40,732 nt of DNA from Desulfovibrio sp. (GTDB taxonomy: Bacteria; Desulfobacterota; Desulfovibrionia; Desulfovibrionales; Desulfovibrionaceae): NCBI GenBank assembly GCA_024699605.1, contig JAILPJ010000086.1:1-40732 (forward strand), written 5' to 3'. Both the position numbers and the translations under genes were made by a program. Position 1 is the stretch's first letter; every line of letters starts with the position of its first letter. The notes beneath the pieces were generated by a model. That model was not told the DNA's origin and did no database searches. It worked only from the letters and a program-made list of their open reading frames with translations. Below are positions 17,734 through 26,150 of the stretch, in pieces.

Positions 17734-18452
17734 ACGCCCTTCTCCCCAAGGTGCAGACAGACAATACCTCCCGTTAACTTACGGTATGAGGTGTTGACAA
17801 AACCGGCCTGCCGCATTTCCTGCTCAAAGAGCTCTGCTTTGGGAAATTCACAAATAGTTCGTGCCAGATAGGCGTAGGCCTCTTTGTCCTGAGAAAAAAG
17901 GCGCCCAATAGCGGGAAGCAAGTACTTCAGGTAGATATTGTAGAGCCCGCCAAAAATGCGTTCCTTGCCTGAACCAAATTCCAGAATACAGGCCCGGCCT
18001 TTGGGTTTAAGCACACGCAGCATTTCGGCCAGAGCGGCACTGCGAGGCTGGATATTGCGAATTCCAAAGGCAATAGTCAGACAGTCGATGCTCGCATCAG
18101 GCAGGGGCAATTTTTTGGCATCGGCGGCTACCGGAAGAATACGGCGAGCATTGTCTCCCTGAAGCTTGGGGAGCCCCAAGCGCAGCATGGGTGGACAAAA
18201 ATCCAGAGCTGGCACAGTCACATTGGGGAAACGACGCCTGATGGCCAACGCAACGTCCAGTGTTCCCGCCGCAAGATCAAGCACCACGCCTTGGGCGCCT
18301 GGTCGAACCGCAGCCGCCAGTTCATGCCGCCAGTAATAATCAATGCCCAGACTGAGGAGATGATTGAGAAGATCATAGAAGCGGGCAATCCCGCCAAACA
18401 TGCCAGCAACGGCCGCATCATGTGCAGAAGGCTGCAAAGACTTTTTGTTCAC
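17730..18452 (-). CDS. menG: Demethylmenaquinone methyltransferase (UbiE/MenG)
   Basis: SAM-dependent C-methyltransferase that finishes menaquinone. The 240 residues show an N-terminal FGGIARFYDLLNHLLSLGID, the SAM motif VLDLAAGTLDVAL, and the UbiE signatures IAFGIRN and RVLKPKGRACILEFG. The C terminus YRKLTGGIVCLHLGEK also fits UbiE. It begins with GTG overlapping the TGA of the small upstream gene (GTGA), so translation is probably coupled. No ubiquinone genes are nearby, and futalosine genes are close, so the menaquinone role is preferred. Confidence 0.93.
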   Translation of the reverse strand: MNKKSLQPSAHDAAVAGMFGGIARFYDLLNHLLSLGIDYYWRHELAAAVRPGAQGVVLDLAAGTLDVALAIRRRFPNVTVPALDFCPPMLRLGLPKLQGDNARRILPVAADAKKLPLPDASIDCLTIAFGIRNIQPRSAALAEMLRVLKPKGRACILEFGSGKERIFGGLYNIYLKYLLPAIGRLFSQDKEAYAYLARTICEFPKAELFEQEMRQAGFVNTSYRKLTGGIVCLHLGEKGV

Positions 18453-18637
18453 AGAGCAGCCTCTTTGTCACTGCCTTCAGCATCGACCTGTTCCGCTTCC
18501 CGAATGGACTGATAGACTACACGGAAGACTGCCGGAAAAATTTCCGCAAAATTTCCCGGAGACACGGTCCTCGTCTCTATAAATTTGGCTGTCAGTTCCT
18601 TGGCAACCTGCAACGCTTCCTTGTGGTCTTTGTCCAT
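18449..18637 (-). CDS. Small conserved-looking protein of unknown function
   Basis: A 62-residue acidic, helix-rich protein (MDKDHKEALQVAKELTAKF and onward) with no membrane helix or cysteine. AGGAGG lies 12 nt upstream of the ATG at 18637. The longer frame from 18778 runs through a GC-rich hairpin region and looks non-coding. It is coupled to menG by a GTGA overlap. I believe similar small proteins occur next to menG in relatives, but I cannot verify that. No function is proposed. Confidence 0.65.
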   Translation of the reverse strand: MDKDHKEALQVAKELTAKFIETRTVSPGNFAEIFPAVFRVVYQSIREAEQVDAEGSDKEAAL

Positions 18638-18665
18638 ACTGGTCGTGTTCCTCCTGTGAGCATTG

Positions 18666-18719
18666 AAAACCCGTCCACGGGGAATGGCGCCGACCCACCA
18701 CGGGTTGAGCCTGGACGGG
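18666..18719 (-). terminator. Long-loop hairpin between the repeat protein and the 62-residue gene
   Basis: On the minus strand CCCGTCCA (18719-18712) pairs with TGGACGGG (18677-18670), followed by TTTT. The 34-nt loop can form a further GC-rich hairpin (ACCCGTGGTGGGT). It lies 90 nt after the repeat-protein stop and about 30 nt before the next start. It could be a terminator or an attenuator that reduces readthrough into menG. Confidence 0.45.
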
Positions 18720-18808
18720 TAAAAGAACGGAAGGGTACCCCCGCCCTTTTTGTTGATTGTATAATTTTGCGACGGCAAAACCTCATCCCTTGATGGGACG
18801 TGGTAGTT

Positions 18809-21715
18809 TTAGGCTTGTTCAAGAAGTACGCGCAATTCCTCGCGTAAAATACGTGCTGCAGCACCAGCAGCGGCTTTATCAATGCGCGCATTGAAGGTGG
18901 GCTCCAGCGTGTCGATTCGTTTCTCAAGGCTGTCAACTCTAGCTGTCAGCACTTCCTTTTCCCGTTCAACGGCCGCAATTTTTCCCTTAAGCCCCTCAAA
19001 ATCGCAAGCCTCGATCTTACTCACTACCTGCTGCAAGCTCTCTTCACTGTTTTTGGCAAACTCTTTGGTCATCTCGTCGATTTTCTGACTAAGTACCAGT
19101 AAGTCACCGGAGCTTTTTTCCGAGGCCAAGACAATCGGTTCGAGACGCTTTTCAAAATCTTGAGCTGAAATCCCAGGAGAAAGCTGCGCTGTTTTTTCGT
19201 CCAACATTTTCTCTATATCTTCAAGTGTCGTGCTCGTATGCTCTTCGAAGAGCCCCTGCACCTTGGCATTCAGATCATCGAGACGGTTTGTCACATCCTG
19301 CTGCAAACTTTTACTGGCTTCAGCTTCCTGCACAATCTTCTGCATACCCTGTTCTAGGGCGGCAGAAATGGTCTGACCAATGTGTTGAGTTAACGGAGAA
19401 TCCTTGGCTAAAAGCTTTTCAGGGGCAAGCAGCGACGTCAGTTCATCGCGCAAACCACCAAGTGAAAGCTGCACATCGGAAAGGGTTGTTTCACAAATTT
19501 CCATACGTTCGGTGAGACTATCCTGTGTTTTCTCCAATTGCGCAGCGTATTCAGTCAAACGTAACTCAAGTTCTTGTACCCGTGCCACAAGTTCTGGAGC
19601 GGCAAAAGTCGCTTTCTCCGTTTCTGCGGCTTCCGGCTTAGGCATAGACTGAACTTCCTGCATTGTACTTTCGCCAGGTAAGGCAACATTCGGCGCCTGT
19701 TCTTGGACTGCGGAAACATCATTCGCAGGCTCTTGATCCATCTGGCTCATCAAGGCGTCTAGGTCCTCGGCAACTGCAGCCTGAGTCTCCGTAGGCTCTG
19801 CAGGCGCAGCCTTGGCCGGTTCTGCCTGACCCGGCATTTCTCCCAAAAGCGCATCTAAATCTTCTGTTGCTGGTGCGGCTGGCGCTGCCTGAGCTTCTGC
19901 CGCAGGCTCTTGATCCATCTGGCTCATCAAGGCGTCTAGGTCATCAGCAACTGCAGCTTGAGTCTCCTTAGGCTCTGCAGGCGCAGCCTTGGCTGGTTCT
20001 GCCTGGGCTTGCATTTCTCTTAAGAGTGCATCCAAATTTTCTGTTGCTGGTGCTGCTGGCGCTGCCTGAGCTTCTGCCGCAGGCTTCTGATCCATCTGGC
20101 TCATCAAGGCCTCGAGGTCATCAGCAACTGCAGCTTGGGCTTCCTTAGGCGCTGCAGGCGCAGCCTTGGCCGGTTCTGCCTGGCCCTGCATCTCTCCCAA
20201 AAGCGCATCTAAATCTTCTGTTGCTGGTGCTGCTGGCGCTTCTGCCGCAGGCTTCTGATCCATCTGGCTCATCAAGGCCTCGAGATCATCAGCAACTGCA
20301 GCTTGGGCTTCCTTAGGCGCTGCAGGCGCAGCCTTGGGCGGTTCTGCCTGACCCTGCATTTCTCCCAAAAGCGCATCTAAATCTTCTGTTGCTGGCGCTG
20401 CTGGTGCGGCCTGAGCTTCTGCCGCAGGCTCTTGATCCATCTGGCTCATCAAGGCTTCTAGGTCATCAGCAACTGCAGCTTGGGCCTCCTTAGGCGCTGC
20501 AGGTGCAGCCTTGGGCGGTTCTGGCTGGGCTTGCATCTCTCCCAAAAGCGCATCTAAATCTTCTGTTGCTGGTGCGGCTGGTGCTGCCTGAGCTTCTGCC
20601 GCAGGCTTTTGATCCATCTGGCTCATCAAGGCTTCTAAATCATCGGCAACTGCAGCCGGGGCCTCCTTAGGCTCTGCAGGCGCAGCCTTGGCCGGTTCTG
20701 CCTGGGCTTGCATCTCTCCCAAAAGCGCATCCAAATCTTCCGTTGCTGGTGCGGCTGGTGCTGCCTGAGCTTCTGCCGCAGGCTTCTGATCCATCTGGCT
20801 CATCAAGGCTTCTAAGTCATCAGCAACTGCAGCTTGGGCCTCCTTAGGCGCTGCAGGCGCAGCCTTAGCTGGTTCTGCCTGGCCCTGCATTTCTCCCAAG
20901 AGTGCATCAATATCGTCCGCTGCAGGCGTTTTCTTTGGCTCTGGCGTTTGATCAAGCTGGCTCATCAAGGCCTCGAGGTCATCGGCAACTGCAGCTTGGG
21001 CTTCCTTAGGCGCTGCAGGCGCAGCCTTAGCCGGTTCTGCCTGACCCTGCATTTCTCCCAAGAGTGCATCAATATCGTCCGCTGCAGGCGCTTTCTTTGG
21101 CTCTGGCGTTTGATCAAGTTGGCTCATCAAGGCCTCGATATCATCAGCCGCTACCGCAGAAGCCTCTTTGGCTGCAGGCTGAGCCGCAGAAGTAGAATCG
21201 CTGGGCGGAGCCGTCTCTTTATCAAGGTCTGCAAGCAACTGATTGAGATCATTGTCAACGGAATTCGTAATCTCATCATTTTTGGGTTTTTCTGCGGAGC
21301 TTTCCTGCGGTGCATCATTATTCAGCAAGTCATCAATAGCGTTATGCTCTTCAGTTTCCGATTGGACCGCTGCCCGTTCAGGCATCTTTAAGTCGCCAAG
21401 AAGATCATCAGCCTCATCGAGACCGGACATATCAAGTTTTTCCTGGGCATCAACGAGAGATTTCTTCGAGCCAGCATCCACTTCAGGAGTTTTGGCTATC
21501 TGTGCGAGCAAAATATCAAGATCCGAGTCATTTCCGTCTGTTGGTGGATCATTCAAGGCCTGTGCCTGGCTACGGGCTTCACCCGGCTCGTTCTTTTTGC
21601 TTTCCACAGCGGGCTCTGCCTCTGCGGGGGCAGAAGAGAGATCTTCGGTATTCGGCCCTCTTTCTATGAGCTCAGTAAGATCAATAATCTCTTCCTGCAC
21701 ATTTTGCTTAGCCAT
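18809..21715 (-). CDS. Large acidic repeat protein with C-terminal coiled coil
   Basis: A 968-residue protein I cannot assign to a known family. GGAG lies 5 nt before the ATG. Residues 1-190 are acidic and disordered-looking, with four scattered motifs: DSDLDILLAQI, DEADDLLGDL, NAIDDLLNN and DNDLNQLLADL. Residues 191-664 form a tandem array of Ala/Pro/Glu linkers alternating with DDLEALMSQMDQ and EDLDALLGEMQ. From about 690 to the end the sequence is heptad-like and probably a coiled coil (for example LVARVQELELRLTEYAAQLE and the KRIDTLEP region). No signal peptide, membrane helix or enzyme motif is visible, so it is probably cytoplasmic. The motif resembles the FliM N-terminal peptide. It lies between cobJ (40 nt upstream) and the small gene before menG. 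It may be a scaffold; this is inference. Confidence 0.85.
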   Translation of the reverse strand: MAKQNVQEEIIDLTELIERGPNTEDLSSAPAEAEPAVESKKNEPGEARSQAQALNDPPTDGNDSDLDILLAQIAKTPEVDAGSKKSLVDAQEKLDMSGLDEADDLLGDLKMPERAAVQSETEEHNAIDDLLNNDAPQESSAEKPKNDEITNSVDNDLNQLLADLDKETAPPSDSTSAAQPAAKEASAVAADDIEALMSQLDQTPEPKKAPAADDIDALLGEMQGQAEPAKAAPAAPKEAQAAVADDLEALMSQLDQTPEPKKTPAADDIDALLGEMQGQAEPAKAAPAAPKEAQAAVADDLEALMSQMDQKPAAEAQAAPAAPATEDLDALLGEMQAQAEPAKAAPAEPKEAPAAVADDLEALMSQMDQKPAAEAQAAPAAPATEDLDALLGEMQAQPEPPKAAPAAPKEAQAAVADDLEALMSQMDQEPAAEAQAAPAAPATEDLDALLGEMQGQAEPPKAAPAAPKEAQAAVADDLEALMSQMDQKPAAEAPAAPATEDLDALLGEMQGQAEPAKAAPAAPKEAQAAVADDLEALMSQMDQKPAAEAQAAPAAPATENLDALLREMQAQAEPAKAAPAEPKETQAAVADDLDALMSQMDQEPAAEAQAAPAAPATEDLDALLGEMPGQAEPAKAAPAEPTETQAAVAEDLDALMSQMDQEPANDVSAVQEQAPNVALPGESTMQEVQSMPKPEAAETEKATFAAPELVARVQELELRLTEYAAQLEKTQDSLTERMEICETTLSDVQLSLGGLRDELTSLLAPEKLLAKDSPLTQHIGQTISAALEQGMQKIVQEAEASKSLQQDVTNRLDDLNAKVQGLFEEHTSTTLEDIEKMLDEKTAQLSPGISAQDFEKRLEPIVLASEKSSGDLLVLSQKIDEMTKEFAKNSEESLQQVVSKIEACDFEGLKGKIAAVEREKEVLTARVDSLEKRIDTLEPTFNARIDKAAAGAAARILREELRVLLEQA
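19724..21145 (-). repeat. Tandem in-frame repeat array, eight and a half units
   Basis: Residues 191-664 of the repeat protein. Eight full units of 54-59 residues (162-177 bp) are followed by a ninth half unit. Each unit has two parts: D-D-L-E-A-L-M-S-Q plus an Ala/Pro linker, then E-D-L-D-A-L-L-G-E-M plus a longer linker rich in A, P, E and K. That makes 17 motif copies. Units 1 and 2 (54 residues, TPEPKK linkers) differ from units 3-8 (AEAQAAPAAP linkers), and unit 6 is three residues shorter. High DNA identity between units suggests recent expansion or gene conversion. Unit number may differ between strains. Confidence 0.92.
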
Positions 21716-21755
21716 AGGATCTCCATATTGCGTTAGACAGAAAGCCCATTCAATA

Positions 21756-22544
21756 TCATTTTCCAGATTCGAGGTGATAGCCGCGTGGTGTCAGCATATA
21801 ACGGCCAGCCCGGTAACTTTCTGAATTTCCCACAATGACCAAAGAGAGCATATCGACTTGCTCCACATCAAAATCCGAAAGGGCAAAGATCGTAGTACTC
21901 TGCCCCAAACGGTAGGCATTGCGCACAAGACCAACCGGACACTCTGCTGATCGGTACTTTTTAAGAATATCCATAGCCCGAGCTAGGTGCTGGGATCGAC
22001 CTCTGGAGCGGGGATTATAGATGACAAGCACAAAGTCGGCCATCCCGGCCGCATGCAATCGTTTTTCAATCAGCGACCACGGGGTCAAAAGATCACTCAG
22101 ACTGATACAAGCAAAATCGTGTGTCAGGGGGGCTCCCAGAAGCGCGGCACAGGCACAAAGCGCAGGCACTCCTGGCACAATCGTCAGATTCAGGGCCTCT
22201 AGTTGCTTCTCTGCCTCAAGGATTTCAAGAACCAATCCGGCCAAGGCGTAAACACCAGGATCCCCCGAACAGACGAGCGCTGTGCTACTGCCCTGCAAAG
22301 CAGCGGCAATGGCTTCACGACAGCGTTCCTCTTCCCTGCGCATCCCCGTACTGATCAGCTTTTTCCCACGAAGCAGGTCCTCAGGCAGAAGATCAAGATA
22401 CAAAGAGTAGCCGGCAATACACTGGGCCTCTTGCAAAGCCTGGCGAGCCATCGGTGTCAGACAGGCCTGATCTCCCGGGCCAAGCCCAATGACGTGCAAC
22501 GTTTGGTCAGCAGAAGGCGTAGAGGAAGAATGGGTTGTGTGCAT
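21756..22544 (-). CDS. cobJ: Precorrin-3B/cobalt-factor III C17-methyltransferase
   Basis: SAM-dependent methyltransferase that methylates C17 and contracts the corrin ring in cobalamin synthesis; the anaerobic ortholog is called CbiH. The 262 residues carry the tetrapyrrole methylase marks HVIGLGPGD near the N terminus, LVCSGDPGVYALAG, and the family end VIVGNSESYRAGRYMLTPRGY. It lies 15 nt downstream of cbiG. Pairing with cbiG suggests the oxygen-independent route. The ATG has only a weak ribosome site. A 12-residue serine/threonine-rich leader precedes the fold. Confidence 0.92.
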   Translation of the reverse strand: MHTTHSSSTPSADQTLHVIGLGPGDQACLTPMARQALQEAQCIAGYSLYLDLLPEDLLRGKKLISTGMRREEERCREAIAAALQGSSTALVCSGDPGVYALAGLVLEILEAEKQLEALNLTIVPGVPALCACAALLGAPLTHDFACISLSDLLTPWSLIEKRLHAAGMADFVLVIYNPRSRGRSQHLARAMDILKKYRSAECPVGLVRNAYRLGQSTTIFALSDFDVEQVDMLSLVIVGNSESYRAGRYMLTPRGYHLESGK

Positions 22545-22559
22545 GGCAAAAAAACAAGA

Positions 22560-23663
22560 TTAGGATCCGCTGTCCACGAAAGCGGCCGAGCCAGCAGCTG
22601 CAAAGGTGATTTTGCCAAAAAAACGGGTCTTCGGGAAAAAAAGGACAGACTTTGGATGCCTATTTTTGGCGCTAATTTGGGCGCAAGCTTCACAAACACT
22701 GAAGGCTGGCTGCTGAAAGACTTTTCCTGCCAGTTCCGAAGGATTTGGACTTTGCTCACAAGCAAGGATCTCGGCGGGAAAGTGATCGATTGGCACCCGG
22801 AAGGAACTCGCTAGAGCATGCAAACCACTATCCTGAGCCTTCGCGTCAATAGTTGCAAAGGCCGTCACGGCCTCTTGCGAAATGCCATATCTCCTGCAAA
22901 ACGCGGCAAAGGCCTGTACAAAAAGCTCTGGCTCCGTGTTTTTTCGAAAACCCACGCCACAAACAAAATGAGGAATCACGATCCTGAGTCTGCCTGCCTG
23001 TGGGGGAAAATCTCGCCAATGCACGGTAATCAACGGCAGCTTTGTCGATAACGACTCTTTGCCGCATGCACGCAAAAGATCCGTATCATGAGCCAAAGCG
23101 CCAAAGGGGTCATAAAGGGCAAGGCTCTGGCCTTCAAGCAGTCTGCCCTGCAGAGCTGGCAGTTCATGCCAGTCTAAAAGGCGCAGGCCAGACTTTTGCA
23201 CCGCAAGGTCTAAGGCAAAACGTTCACACGCTCCGTCTGAAGCCGTGGTGATCACCGGCATGGCCTGTAAGAGGCTTGCCAGATGCCGGGCAAGGCTGTT
23301 GCCTCCACCCCAGTGCCCCGAAAGCAGACTGATCACATAGCGAGCAGCACTATCGATGACCACAACAGCAGGATCGTTTTCTTTATGAGCGATGACAGGG
23401 CCCAAAAAACGCACGGCAATACCAGCCGCGCCAAACACAACATGCGCGCTATAATCTCGAAAACGCGCGCGAAAGGTCTTGACCAGGGAACGGCAAAGCG
23501 TCGCGTTGGCGCAAGCCAAACGCTCAGGCACATAGAGCACACAGCGTTCTATGCACTGTCCGCAATGCTGCCAGGAAAACGCTGGCAAAAGACCGCAAAG
23601 CTTCTGCGCAGACGCAAGCCCCTCACGGCTTGCTACCCACACGGCGAGCTCAGCGGAACTCAA
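22560..23663 (-). CDS. cbiG: Cobalt-precorrin-5A hydrolase CbiG
   Basis: Opens the delta-lactone of cobalt-precorrin-5A, releasing acetaldehyde, in anaerobic cobalamin synthesis. The 367 residues have the central CbiG segment [26 protein letters not shown] (key part [10 protein letters not shown]) and a C-terminal domain with GVGFRKNTE and [13 protein letters not shown]. It starts with TTG overlapping the hemL stop as TTGA, with AAGG 7 nt upstream. The C-terminal 30-40 residues after FSVCEACAQ are rich in K and F and look less conserved. Neighbours hemL and cobJ place it at the heme/cobalamin branch. Confidence 0.9.
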   Translation of the reverse strand: MSSAELAVWVASREGLASAQKLCGLLPAFSWQHCGQCIERCVLYVPERLACANATLCRSLVKTFRARFRDYSAHVVFGAAGIAVRFLGPVIAHKENDPAVVVIDSAARYVISLLSGHWGGGNSLARHLASLLQAMPVITTASDGACERFALDLAVQKSGLRLLDWHELPALQGRLLEGQSLALYDPFGALAHDTDLLRACGKESLSTKLPLITVHWRDFPPQAGRLRIVIPHFVCGVGFRKNTEPELFVQAFAAFCRRYGISQEAVTAFATIDAKAQDSGLHALASSFRVPIDHFPAEILACEQSPNPSELAGKVFQQPAFSVCEACAQISAKNRHPKSVLFFPKTRFFGKITFAAAGSAAFVDSGS

Positions 23664-24931
23664 AAATGAACCTTCGTGGCCGCTTCCAAAGTACGAGCAA
23701 AATCCTCGTCACTGTGGACAAAAGAAACCATGCCCGTTTCAAAGCTCGACGGGGCCAGATAAATACCCTGAGCACGCATTTGTTTGTAGAAAGTAGTGAA
23801 CAGGGCCTGATCGGCGGTCTTGACCGAGGCAAAATCCTTAAGTGGTTCAGCCGTAAAAAAGACGGAGAACATGGAAGCCAGAGTAGGCACTTGCACAGGC
23901 ACCTGTTTGGACGCAAGGATGGACGCAAGCTCTCGCGCAAAGTTCTGGGTGCGACGTTCTAGAGCCGCATAATCCTGATTCTGCAGTTTTCTGAGCGTGG
24001 CCAGTCCTGCAGCCATAGCCAAGGGATTGCCCGAAAGAGTCCCTGCCTGATAGACCTCGCCCTCTGGCGCAATATGCTCCATATAACAGCGTTTGCCGCC
24101 AAACGCGCCCACAGGCAAGCCACCGCCAATAATCTTCCCCATAGTCGTCAAATCGGGATCAATGCCAAAACGACTTTGGGCACCCCCCAAAGCACAGCGG
24201 AAACCGGTGATCACTTCATCAAAAATCAAAAGAGCTCCGTGCGCCCGGGTCAGCTCACGCAGGCCAGCCAAAAAGCCTTCTTCAGGCAAAACAAGCCCCA
24301 TATTACAGGCAACCGGTTCCACAATGACACAAGCGATCTCCTGCGGGAAACGCTGAAAAATCGCCTTGACCTGCTCAAGATCGTTATAGGCGGCGAGCAG
24401 GGTATCGCCAACCACATGCGCCGGCACCCCCGGCGTGCCCGGGATCGAAAACGTAGCCAGCCCTGAGCCTGCCGCTGCGAGGAAGGGATCGGCATGTCCG
24501 TGGTAGCAGCCAATAAACTTTATGACTTTATCACGTTTGGTACAGGCTCTGGCCAATCTGAGCGCACTCATGGTCGCTTCGGTTCCCGAATTGACCATCC
24601 TGACCATCTCCAGGGAAGGCATAGCCTTCACCACTTCGCAGGCAAGTTCGACCTCGGCTTCACAGGGAGCACCATAACTTGTGCCACAGGCCGCGGCACA
24701 AGTTATGGCAGCCGTCACATCCGGGTCGCTGTGGCCCAAAATCATGGGCCCCCAGGAGAGCACAAAATCGATGTACTCGCCACCGTCAACATCAAAGAGA
24801 TGGCTTGCGCAACCCCGTTGAATAAAGAGTGGGCTGCTCTGCACATTGTGACAAGCGCGCACAGGGCTATTCACGCCACCGGGAATAACCTTGCGTGCGC
24901 GCGCAAAAAGTTCAATGGAGCGATCTTCCAT
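23660..24931 (-). CDS. hemL: Glutamate-1-semialdehyde 2,1-aminomutase
   Basis: PLP enzyme that forms 5-aminolevulinate from glutamate-1-semialdehyde in the C5 pathway. The 423 residues are a normal length. The start [24 protein letters not shown] is typical. The PLP aspartate is in [12 protein letters not shown], and the Schiff-base lysine is K266 in [22 protein letters not shown] lies 6 nt before the ATG. It follows ahbB by 40 nt and overlaps cbiG. Its product feeds HemB, encoded about 19 kb away in the window. hemA is not in the window. Confidence 0.96.
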   Translation of the reverse strand: MEDRSIELFARARKVIPGGVNSPVRACHNVQSSPLFIQRGCASHLFDVDGGEYIDFVLSWGPMILGHSDPDVTAAITCAAACGTSYGAPCEAEVELACEVVKAMPSLEMVRMVNSGTEATMSALRLARACTKRDKVIKFIGCYHGHADPFLAAAGSGLATFSIPGTPGVPAHVVGDTLLAAYNDLEQVKAIFQRFPQEIACVIVEPVACNMGLVLPEEGFLAGLRELTRAHGALLIFDEVITGFRCALGGAQSRFGIDPDLTTMGKIIGGGLPVGAFGGKRCYMEHIAPEGEVYQAGTLSGNPLAMAAGLATLRKLQNQDYAALERRTQNFARELASILASKQVPVQVPTLASMFSVFFTAEPLKDFASVKTADQALFTTFYKQMRAQGIYLAPSSFETGMVSFVHSDEDFARTLEAATKVHF

Positions 24932-24971
24932 GCCTGTTCCTGAAAACTGCAGCCTGATTGAAAAAAACGCC

Positions 24972-25445
24972 CTAAAAATAGCGCATGGACACCTTTTTTA
25001 ATTCTTTCAAGGTGCGCAAAACCACATGTTCCGAAAGGGGAGAAATACTCTGAAGCCGTGTGATGGTTGACCGCCATTCATCAGGCGTACGACCATGGAT
25101 CATCGTATACAAGGTATACGGCCAGTCCGGGTTCTTGGAGGGTCGATAATAGACATGGGAAATATTCTCAACCGATGCCGCAATTTCCCCGCACTGTTCA
25201 ACAAGCGACTCCTCGACCTTCCAAGCAACCATGGCATTGTGCACCCAGTCCGTCTTCTGATGACGAATCATGGCTCCATAACGCCGAATTCCGCCATTGG
25301 CCTTCAGGCGCGCCAAAAGAGTAATGACATCCTCTTCGCTCACGCCTACACGTGCTGCAATATCCGCATAGGGGGTCAGGCTTTCAGGAATATTACTCTG
25401 AACAATGTGCAGAATGGCCTTTTCCTGGTCAGTAAAGGACAGCAT
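24972..25445 (-). CDS. ahbB: Siroheme decarboxylase subunit AhbB (Lrp/AsnC-like)
   Basis: Second subunit of siroheme decarboxylase. The 157 residues have an N-terminal winged helix ([16 protein letters not shown]), the central [11 protein letters not shown], and the heme-facing segment [21 protein letters not shown] (His97, Tyr99/100, Arg101) followed by IHG. It shares the fold of the subunit at 2636-3082 but differs in the active-site segments, so the two probably form a heterodimer. The ATG starts 2 nt after the stop of the SLOG-like gene. The A versus B letter is based on remembered motifs and the hemL neighbour. Confidence 0.86.
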   Translation of the reverse strand: MLSFTDQEKAILHIVQSNIPESLTPYADIAARVGVSEEDVITLLARLKANGGIRRYGAMIRHQKTDWVHNAMVAWKVEESLVEQCGEIAASVENISHVYYRPSKNPDWPYTLYTMIHGRTPDEWRSTITRLQSISPLSEHVVLRTLKELKKVSMRYF

Positions 25446-25447
25446 GT

Positions 25448-26002
25448 CTAGCGAGAAAAGGAACGCGCAAAGAGGTTCTGAATGGCGATACGGCCATTGT
25501 TTTCAAGAAAACGGGTCCCCGTGGCCGTAAAATGCCTGGCCTCGATGACCGGATCAACGACTTTGCCCCAGCTATCCTCTTTCCAGGTGTACCAGGCATC
25601 ACTGGGTTGGTCGAAGACAAGCAGAGGCTTATTGCAAATTTTGGCAAACTCGGCACCCCAGCCGGTTCCGCCCTTGACGGTTTTGTCTTCCTGAATGGCG
25701 CCCACCACAATGACTTGATCGCCACTGGTCACTTGCCAGCAGATGGATTGCAGAACCTTTCGGAAAAGGGGGGCCTTGGTATACTCCCGGTTCAGCAGTT
25801 TGGAGACATAGCTTAAGCTAACGTCCTTGCCCGCCAATTCCTCACTGGTGAGCACGCGCACACCGCGCTTGCGTTCAATCTGATGACCATCGAAACTGTA
25901 ATTGACTTCTTCAATACCCCAGCTCTCCGCAAGAGAGCCAAAAAACTGTTCTGTGCCTGCGGCACCACCACTGTACAAAACGCATTGACTGGGAATCAGC
26001 AT
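25448..26002 (-). CDS. Rossmann-like (possibly SLOG-type) protein of unknown function
   Basis: A 184-residue soluble protein at the head of the ahbB-hemL run; AAGGA lies 7 nt before the ATG. The start VLYSGGAAGTEQFFGSLAES and the segment VIVVGAIQEDKTVKGGTGWG, followed by EFAKICNKPLLVFDQ, look like a nucleotide-binding fold of the SLOG/DprA-like kind, with two glycine-rich turns. I do not recognise a defined function. Its 2-nt spacing to ahbB suggests co-translation and some link to tetrapyrrole synthesis or its regulation. That link is inferred from position only. Confidence 0.8.
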   Translation of the reverse strand: MLIPSQCVLYSGGAAGTEQFFGSLAESWGIEEVNYSFDGHQIERKRGVRVLTSEELAGKDVSLSYVSKLLNREYTKAPLFRKVLQSICWQVTSGDQVIVVGAIQEDKTVKGGTGWGAEFAKICNKPLLVFDQPSDAWYTWKEDSWGKVVDPVIEARHFTATGTRFLENNGRIAIQNLFARSFSR

Positions 26003-26065
26003 ATTTTATTCCTTTAGTGCGGACTCGGGCACTACCCGGCAGATACCGCTCATGCTTTGCCGACA

Positions 26066-26097
26066 GCGGCTTCACGGTAAAACAACCGTGAAGCCGC
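26066..26097. other. Perfect 13-bp hairpin in the antiporter / heme-run spacer
   Basis: GCGGCTTCACGGT (26066-26078) and ACCGTGAAGCCGC (26085-26097) form a perfect stem with a 6-nt loop. No T-run follows on either strand, so it is not a classical intrinsic terminator. It lies 64 nt upstream of the SLOG-like gene and could be a leader structure, a processing site or a terminator helper. Confidence 0.6.
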
Positions 26098-26111
26098 AGA
26101 TTGACGTTCAG

Positions 26112-26141
26112 AAAAAAGACGGATTGGGAAAACGCTCCCAA
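26112..26141 (-). terminator. Weak terminator after the antiporter gene
   Basis: On the minus strand TTGGGA and TCCCAA pair across a 6-nt loop, 10 nt after the antiporter stop. After a 6-nt gap comes a run of six Ts. The stem is short, so termination may be partial, allowing some readthrough into the heme run. Confidence 0.45.
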
Positions 26142-26150
26142 GAACTTGCT

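Noticed and set aside
19724-21145. Repeat array as a CRISPR
   Set aside because: The units are 162-177 bp, coding in frame throughout, and have no short repeat/spacer structure.
20834-21391. 185-codon plus-strand frame with its own apparent repeats
   Set aside because: It is the mirror of the in-frame repeat array on the minus strand; leucine/arginine-rich antisense frames are expected from this composition.
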